From: Lycium barbarum
Taxonomy: Eukaryota; Streptophyta; Magnoliopsida; Solanales; Solanaceae
Length of the DNA: 64,000 bases
Direction: 5' to 3'
Assembly: GCF_019175385.1 (NCBI RefSeq)
Contig: NC_083344.1
Coordinates: 4,874,965-4,938,964 of the forward strand
Shown in pieces: positions 57,981 through 64,000 of this stretch; positions within the stretch are counted from its first letter, which is position 1, and every line of letters starts with the position of its first letter. Under the pieces are notes generated by a model that worked only from the letters and a program-made list of their open reading frames with translations, was not told the DNA's origin and searched no databases. The translations under genes and the position numbers were made by a program.

Positions 57981-58138
57981 GTGTACAAGGATAATTTAAA
58001 TTTATATTCTTCTATAGAATTGTAACGGTATTTTAGTTATTTTAACAAAAGAACAATTTATCAAAAAAGAATTACCAAACACATATAATTACTTATTTGT
58101 AAAATCAGTTTCTATCCGCTAATTCAAACCAACTCTTA

Positions 58139-58455
58139 GAATGCCTATATTAATGGAGCTCCTACCTTGGCTTTGATGTCAAGACATGAGTCAGCACATG
58201 TTACACTTAATAAGTCCCATTAAGCACACCAATTCTCTTTAAGTACTCTATCATTAATTAAGAGTCAATCTAACAATTTTAGAATCTTTTATCCAGCAAA
58301 CCTCATTTGTCCCTCAACTACCATTATTGTTATAGTTACTAACGAGTAATGATTCTTTAAAACAAAGGGAAGTACTTAAATTAAACCTTATTATAATTCG
58401 GATCATTTTTGCGGTGGGCGGTGCCAGAAACCCAAGTTCTGCGAAGCTTCGTAAT
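58139..58455. repeat. right arm of the long inverted repeat
   Basis: Reverse match to 50575-50850. Its inner end is cut by the TTA-flanked MITE, and the match resumes at 52420-52385 on the other side of that MITE. Confidence 0.75.
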
Positions 58456-58586
58456 GATGATTATATTGCTACTATCCATTGAAACTAATAATGGTGATTA
58501 TATTTCTACTATCCATTGAAACTAATTAAGGATGTGTTTGGTAGGAAGGAAAATGTTTTTTACAAAAATATTTCTTATAAAATACT

Positions 58587-59096
58587 TGTTAGAACAAGGA
58601 TGATAATAATAAAAGAAATCCAAAATAAACTTGCTTGGCTTAGAGGCACGTTAAGACGTTTCTTGAAGATAGTTGGAGTCTCTCCCACGAGCAAACGGAA
58701 GAATAAATAACAACTCTATCTTCGGGATTCAACTAAGCCACAACAAGTATTATTCAAGAAAGTTGCTCTTCTATTCTTAAATTGGTGATTTCACCTTTTG
58801 ATCAATGTCTCTAAAGTTTTTAGGGGAAATTGTTTTCTTGAAGTGCTTGCCTTTTCCAAAAGAATGAAACATTATTTATAGGATAAAAATTACATAACAT
58901 AAAAAATTTCATTAAATAGGATTTAAAATAGGTTCATGAATTTTTCTTAAAATACATGCAACTTTCATGTAACTTTCAAGAACCTAAAACGTAAAATACT
59001 AAATGAAGAATGTATCTTCAAATTCACATTCATTTAGTTTTGAAAAACTTTTATTAGATGAAATGTTTCAAAATTAATTAAAACATTAACTTAACA
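58587..59096 (-). mobile_element. copia 3' LTR, 510 bp
   Basis: On the minus strand it begins TGTTAAGTTAATG after the tract AAGTGGGGGAT and ends CCTTGTTCTAACA. A strong TATA box (CCTATAAATAATG, 58882-58870) and a weaker one (TTATTTATT, 58710-58702) lie within. Confidence 0.88.
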
Positions 59097-59404
59097 ATCC
59101 CCCACTTGTTTCAAGAAATTTTGAAAATATTTTTGAGACATTAATCTAGTAATGTGCATCAATAATGGTGTCTTTTGGACTTGAACCATTAGCTAGCGAA
59201 TACATTCTAAATCATTGACTACTTAGTGAACAAATCTTGAACTGAGTAGATCATTAAATGAAGTAGAAAAATTTTCACGCACATTACTATGTTCCGGTGA
59301 AAATCGTAATCCTTTGACACCTTACGGCCATGTGTCCTGAATCCTTTAAACTAAGTGCTTTAAGATTTCCCTCTTAAAAATCTTATTGAAGCGGCCTCCA
59401 CTTC

Positions 59405-59690
59405 GCACTTAGCGCGGTGAGTTCATCAAGAGTAACTTTGCATACTCCGACCAAATAGTCTATGAATTCATTAAGAGAATTTAATCTCATCCTCCTTTAA
59501 AGCAAAGTGTCGATAAATCTATCAAGAGGGTTCCTACACACTCCAACCGATACCGGTTTATAGACTTATTAAGAGAATATAATCTCATCCTCCTCTACAG
59601 TAGGAATATTGGTAAATCTATCAAGAGTCGTCATACTAACTCCAACCGAGATCGGTCTTATAGATTTATTAAGAGAATAGAATCTCAACC
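59405..59690. repeat. 99-bp tandem repeat in the copia 3' untranslated region
   Basis: Three units of 98-100 bases are marked by TTAAGAGAAT at 59471, 59569 and 59669, each preceded by ATAGACTTA-like and followed by AATCTCATCCTCC-like sequence. Confidence 0.88.
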
Positions 59691-59816
59691 TATGCACATT
59701 TACTCACTCTTTGAAGAAATGGAAATTTTATTGATGTGCTCCACAATTGTATCTTTACTTGTTTTTCCCTTTGAACCTAAGATTACATCAATAGGTAGGG
59801 TTACCATAAAGTACAA

Positions 59817-62800
59817 TTAATTTACAACAGGCTTTATTCCCATCCCTTTACAAGTTTCCATTACTAACTCTTTGCCTAACCCTTTAGACAAAGGATCTGC
59901 TAGATTAAATCTGGACTTCACATATTAAAGCGATATTATGCCATCCTCCAATAGTCTTCTCACATGATTGTGTTTGAGACGAACTTGCCTCGATTTGCCA
60001 TTGTAACAATTACTTGAAGCTCGAAAATAGCAGCTTTGTTATCACAATAGATAGTCAAAGGTGGCATTGGCTTACTCCACATAGGAATATCTATCAGCAT
60101 ACTTCGAAGCCAGTCAGCTTCTTCTCCAGAAGAAGACATAGCTATAAATTCTGACTCCATGGTTGAGTGAGTAATACATGTCTGCTTCTTTGATTTCCAA
60201 GAGATTGCTGCTCCGGCCAAAGTGAAAATCCAAGCAGTAATAGATTTAGAGTCATTTGGATCAGAATTCCAAGTAGCATCACTATAGCCTTCAATAACTG
60301 CTGGAAAGGTAGAATAATGTAGGCCATTATTAATCGTGCCCTTTAGATACCTTAAAACACAAATTAAGGCATTCCAATGTTCAACTCCGGGGTTACTGGT
60401 AAACTTGCTCAAAGTTCCTACTGCATAACCAATATCTGGCCTGGTACAATGCATGGCATACATAAGACTCCCAACAATCTGAGAATACGTCAATTGATCA
60501 AGAATGTCACTACAGTTTTGCACTAGTTTGATGCTAGGATCAAATGGTGTAGGAGCAGGCTTGTCATCAAAATGACCAAACCTCTTCAGAACTTTCTCAA
60601 TATAACTTGCTTGAGTAAGAGTCAAACCATTAGCTGATCTCACAATTTTAATGCCCAAAATTACATCAGCTTCTCCAAGATCCTTCATTTCAAACTGAGA
60701 AGCAAGAAATGATTTTGTTTTTTTAACTCTTTCAATATCAGTTCCAAAGATCAACATGTCATCCACATAGAGACAAATTATAACTCCAAAATTTTCTTGA
60801 AAGTTACTGAATATGCATATATCGCCACCATTGATTGAGTAGCCATTAGAAATCATGGCCTTTCTAAATTTCTCATGACATTGCTTTGGAGCTTGTTTTA
60901 ATCCATAAAGAGATTTACGAAGCTTACAAACTTTATGTTCCTGACCAGGAATGATAAACCCCTCTGGCTGTTTCATGTAAACTTCTTCATCTAGATCTCC
61001 ATTCAAAAACGCAGTCTTAACATCCATTTGATGAATTATCATATTATGAATTGCTGCTAAAGCAATGAAGAGCCGAATAGATGTCATCCGAGTTACAGGT
61101 GCAAAGGTATCAAAATAATCAATATCTTTCATTTGAGTAAAACCTTTTGCTACCAACCGAGCTTTGTACTTATCTATAGTACCATCAGATTTTAATTTCT
61201 TCCTAAAAATCCATCTACAACCAATAGGTTTACACCCCAGAGGAAGATCTAATAAAATCCATGTATCATTTGACATGATAGAATGCATTTCATCATCAAT
61301 AGCTTCACGCCAGAAAGGAGCATCATGGGAAGATACTGCTTCAGCATAACTTTCAGGATCTTTTTCAACCAAATAGACTTGAAAATCAGGTCCAAAGTTC
61401 TTTGGCTGGGCTGATCTTATACTGCGCCTCAGATGGCTTTCTTCCACGGAATCGACTGTTTTCCTTTTAAGAGGAGATGTAAAAGAACTTGCATCATGTT
61501 CTAAAGATTCCTTTTTCTTAGGAAATATATTCTCAAAAAAGTTAGCATGTAAGGATTCAATAATTGTGTGAGGACTTGGAGTCTCAAGATTTAAGAATCT
61601 ATAAGCCTTACTGGTCTGAGAATAACCAATAAACACACAATCTACTCCTCTATAGCCAACCTTAGCCAAATGTTGATCTGGTAATCTAACATGAGCCAAA
61701 CAACCCCACACTTTAAAATAATTTACATTTGGCTTTTGGTTCTTCATAAGTTCATAAGGGGATGCCTCAAGTTTCTTGGAAGGTATTCGATTCAAAATAT
61801 GACAGGCTGAAAATAAGGCCTCAGTCCACAAATTTCCAAGCATACCAGATCCATAAAGCATAGAATTAACCATTTCTATAAAAGTCCTATTTTTCCTTTC
61901 TGCTAAACCATTTTGTTGTGGTGTATAAGATGTAGTCAATTGTTTTTCAATGCCTTCTTTTTCACAAAAATCAATAAAATCTGATTTTAAATATTCTCCA
62001 CCTCTATCAGATCTAATTGATTTAATCTTCAAACTCAATTTATTTTCAACTTCTGCTTTATATGTTTTGAAAGACTCAAATGCCTCATCTTTTGTTCTTA
62101 ATGGAAAGACATATGTATATCTTGAGTAATCGTCAATGAAAGTGATAAAATATCTCTTGCCATGACGTGACAAACAATCCATCTCACAGATATCAGTGTG
62201 AATTAATTCCAAAAGTGTGGATGTCCTTTCAACCGTCTTAGAATGTTTCTTTGTTATCTTGCATTTACTACAAGTAAGACACTTAGTAGTATGATCTTTT
62301 CCACAGTCCTTAATTAATCTATTTTCACCATAAGTTCTATGGATCTAAAATTCACATGACCAAGACGTTCATGCCATAAATCTAGAGATTCCACAATATA
62401 AGCAGAAATATTTTCATTATCAATATTGAGTTTGAACATTCCATTTGTAGCATAGCCTTTTCCAACAAATATGTCATTTTTAGACAGTATAAATTTATCT
62501 GCCTCAAAAATCATTCTAAAGTCGTGCTTCGAAAGAAGTGTACCTGACACCAAGTTCTTTCGAATTTCAGGAACATGCAATACGTCCATCTGCTTGACTC
62601 TCTTTCCGGAAGTAAACTTCAATTCAACAGTTCTTTTTCCCACAACCTTAGCAGAGGACGAGTTTCCCATATACAAAACTTTATCGTCCCCCACTAATTC
62701 ATAGGTCTTGAAAGCATTTCGATCACCTGATATATGACGAGTTGCGCCAGTGTCTATCCACCATTCCACTTGATTTCCTGCTACAAATGCTTCGGTAACC

Positions 62801-63687
62801 ATTGCTACTAATTCATCTTTTCCATGATTATTTGCCTTTTCTTTCTTCTTTTCAGCTTTAAGAATTTTACAATCACGCGTATAGTGACCAAATTTGTGAC
62901 GGTGGTAACATTCAAATGATTTAGAATTGGTACTAGTACGCTTGAAATTAGTACTTCTCTTTGCCTTCGGAATTTTCTTATTAACAGATTCCTTCTTGGT
63001 TGATTTTTCTTCAACCACATGAGCTTTCATGACAGGTTCCTTCAAAATATTATTGTCGCGATATCGAGTCTCTTGTTCAATTTGCAAATGTTGCAACAAT
63101 TGCTCAAGAGTCAAATCTTCTTTCTTGTGTAAGAGTTTTCTTCTGTATTCTTTCCAAGAGGAAGGAAGTTTCGAGACAATAGCACCAACATGAAAATTTT
63201 CATCAAGAGCAATTCCAGAGATAGCAATTTTATTAGCTATAAGTTGGAATTCTTGCACTTGTTCAGTGATTGACTTATCATCAACCATTTTGAACTCCAT
63301 ATAGTTTGAAACAAGAAATTTCTTTGAACTCACCTCTTCCGCCAAATAGATATTTTGGAGAGTGTCCCAAATATCCTTAGCAAATTTGCACGTGGTATAA
63401 TATTGATCATAAAATTTGTTGGACATTCCTCCAAAAATATAATTCTTACATAAATAATCATCATCTTTCCACTTGGCAATTTGTTCTTTAATCGAAGTAG
63501 CCTCGTCAGTTGTTACCTCAGAACCAGAAGCATTAGGACAAGGTTGTTCAAGAACATATGCCAACTTCAATCGTCTTAAAAAGAATTCCATCTTTCCACG
63601 CCATCTAGGAAAGTCTTTACCATCGAATATTTCAAAATTAGGATTAGGCAGAGATGGAACACCATTCAATGTTGATGTAGTAGCCAT
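59817..63687 (-). pseudogene. copia gag-pol polyprotein, broken by two frame changes
   Basis: The frame starts at the ATG 63687. Gag is followed by a zinc knuckle that reads [14 protein letters not shown], with Arg in place of the second Cys. Protease has W-I-D-T-G-A. The gag-pre-integrase block L-W-H-E-R-L-G-H is followed by a frame change near 62325. Integrase has D-I-C, I-D-D-Y-S-R and S-D-R-G-G-E-Y. Reverse transcriptase has [10 protein letters not shown] and the catalytic Y-V-D-D. RNase H has Y-S-D-A-T and D-N-K-A-A-I, where a one-base loss near 60010 changes frame. The end, L-A-D-P-L-S-K-G-L, runs to a TAA at 59819-59817, with one more stop before it. The element encoded particle, protease, integrase and copying enzyme; this copy needs help from another element to move. 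Confidence 0.93.
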
Positions 63688-63707
63688 AGAGACAACTATC
63701 TTCAAAT
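63688..63707 (-). other. leader between copia LTR and gag, no tRNA primer site
   Basis: Only 20 bases separate the LTR end from the gag ATG. The minus strand reads AATTTGAAGATAGTTGTCTC. It has no TGG start and no match to the tRNA-Met site used by the other two elements in this window. Thirteen bases (63693-63705) are the exact reverse complement of 63784-63796 in the LTR. Confidence 0.75.
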
Positions 63708-64000
63708 TGTTAGAACAAGGATGATAATAATAAAAGAAATCCAAAATAAACTTGCTTGGCTTAGAGGCACGTTAAGACGTTTCTTGAAGATAGTTGGAGT
63801 CTCTCCCACGAGCAAACGGAAGAATAAATAACAACTCTATCTTCGGGATTCAACTAAGCCACAACAAGTATTATTCAAGAAAGTTGCTCTTCTATTCTTG
63901 AATTGGTGATTTCACCTTTTGATCAATGTCTCTAAAGTTTTTAGGGGAAATTGTTTTTCTTGAAGTGCTTGCCTTTCCAAAAGAATGAAACACTATTTAT
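63708..64000 (-). mobile_element. copia 5' LTR, partial
   Basis: It aligns with 58587-58880, with two substitutions and two one-base length differences. By comparison with the 3' LTR about 217 more bases lie beyond the window. Confidence 0.9.

Larger units (their letters stand above)
52711..57983. mobile_element. CACTA (En/Spm) transposon, 5.27 kb
   Basis: The left end is CACTATTAAAAAAAAACATT and the right end reversed is CACTACCAAAAAAAAGCGTT. TAC flanks both (52708-52710 and 57984-57986). Subterminal regions are full of TTAGCGACGG-type motifs in both directions, as CACTA elements have for transposase binding. A decayed TNP2-type gene lies on the minus strand. No TNPA-like second gene is recognised. 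Confidence 0.92.
52421..58135. mobile_element. PIF/Harbinger-type MITE split by a CACTA element
   Basis: The ends are GAGGGTATTTGGCTGAACTT on the left and, reversed, GAGTTGGTTTGAATTAGCGG on the right. TTA duplications lie at 52418-52420 and 58136-58138. Both arms contain the GCGTTTGGTAA / GTGTTTGGTAA block in opposite directions. Without the CACTA element at 52711-57983 the MITE is about 440 bases. Confidence 0.8.
58587..64000 (-). mobile_element. Ty1/copia retrotransposon, nearly complete, runs off the window
   Basis: On the minus strand: 5' LTR (from beyond 64000 to 63708), a 20-base leader, gag-pol (63687-59817), a 3' untranslated region with tandem repeats, polypurine tract (about 59112-59097) and 3' LTR (59096-58587). 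Over the 293 bases of LTR that can be compared there are two substitutions and two one-base length differences, so insertion is recent. The coding region nevertheless has frame changes near 62325 and 60010. Confidence 0.92.

Overview
This is a plant nuclear window, AT-rich and dominated by transposable elements. The repeats point to the nightshade family (Solanaceae): SINEs of the type known from tomato, potato and tobacco, RTE-type LINE tails ending in TTG repeats, and typical Solanaceae MITEs. The genus cannot be fixed from sequence alone. Only two genes look like ordinary host genes: a CHX-type cation/H+ exchanger (22981-27502, + strand, three exons) and a small intronless PADRE/DUF4228 protein (38493-38966, - strand). 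Everything else recognisable is mobile DNA or decayed mobile-element genes.

Layout. 1-6206: two nested Ty3/gypsy elements. A minus-strand element (leader ORF, tRNA-Met primer site, 3.2 kb LTR) sits inside the pol end of a plus-strand element whose 3' LTR ends at 6206. 6207-18105: a Mutator-like element (MULE) with two decayed genes arranged tail to tail, a DUF1985/Ulp1 (C48) cysteine protease on + and a MULE transposase on -. A 2.67 kb solo gypsy LTR with a perfect 5-bp target duplication lies inside the DUF1985 exon, and several introns are filled with minisatellites. 18106-22651: a Helitron-like end, an RTE LINE with a 17-bp target duplication, a duplicated repeat cluster and a SINE. 22652-27743: the CHX gene and a 94-bp tandem repeat that includes its stop codon. 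27744-38492: intergenic DNA with three MULE-type non-autonomous elements carrying 9-bp target duplications, an RTE tail, SINE, Stowaway and minisatellites. 38493-39100: PADRE gene and TATA box. 39101-44100: MITEs and a Copia fragment. 44108-48790: a decayed plant mobile domain gene between inverted ends. 48791-58455: an inverted-repeat structure holding a Harbinger-type MITE that was split by a 5.3 kb CACTA element. 58587-64000: a young but broken minus-strand Copia element running off the window end.

The clearest unusual signals are: (i) the terminal Copia element has no tRNA primer site next to its 5' LTR, but has a 13-bp complement between the would-be primer site and the LTR, which resembles Tf1-type self-priming; (ii) minisatellites have expanded in introns of both MULE genes; (iii) nonsense codons in the plant mobile domain gene are mostly TAG or TGA of the kind made by C-to-T change, with an internal duplicate still showing CAG; (iv) a four-layer nest lies at 50.6-58.5 kb.

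All calls rest on reading the sequence. No database search was possible, so family names below superfamily level, and element ends without target duplications, are provisional.
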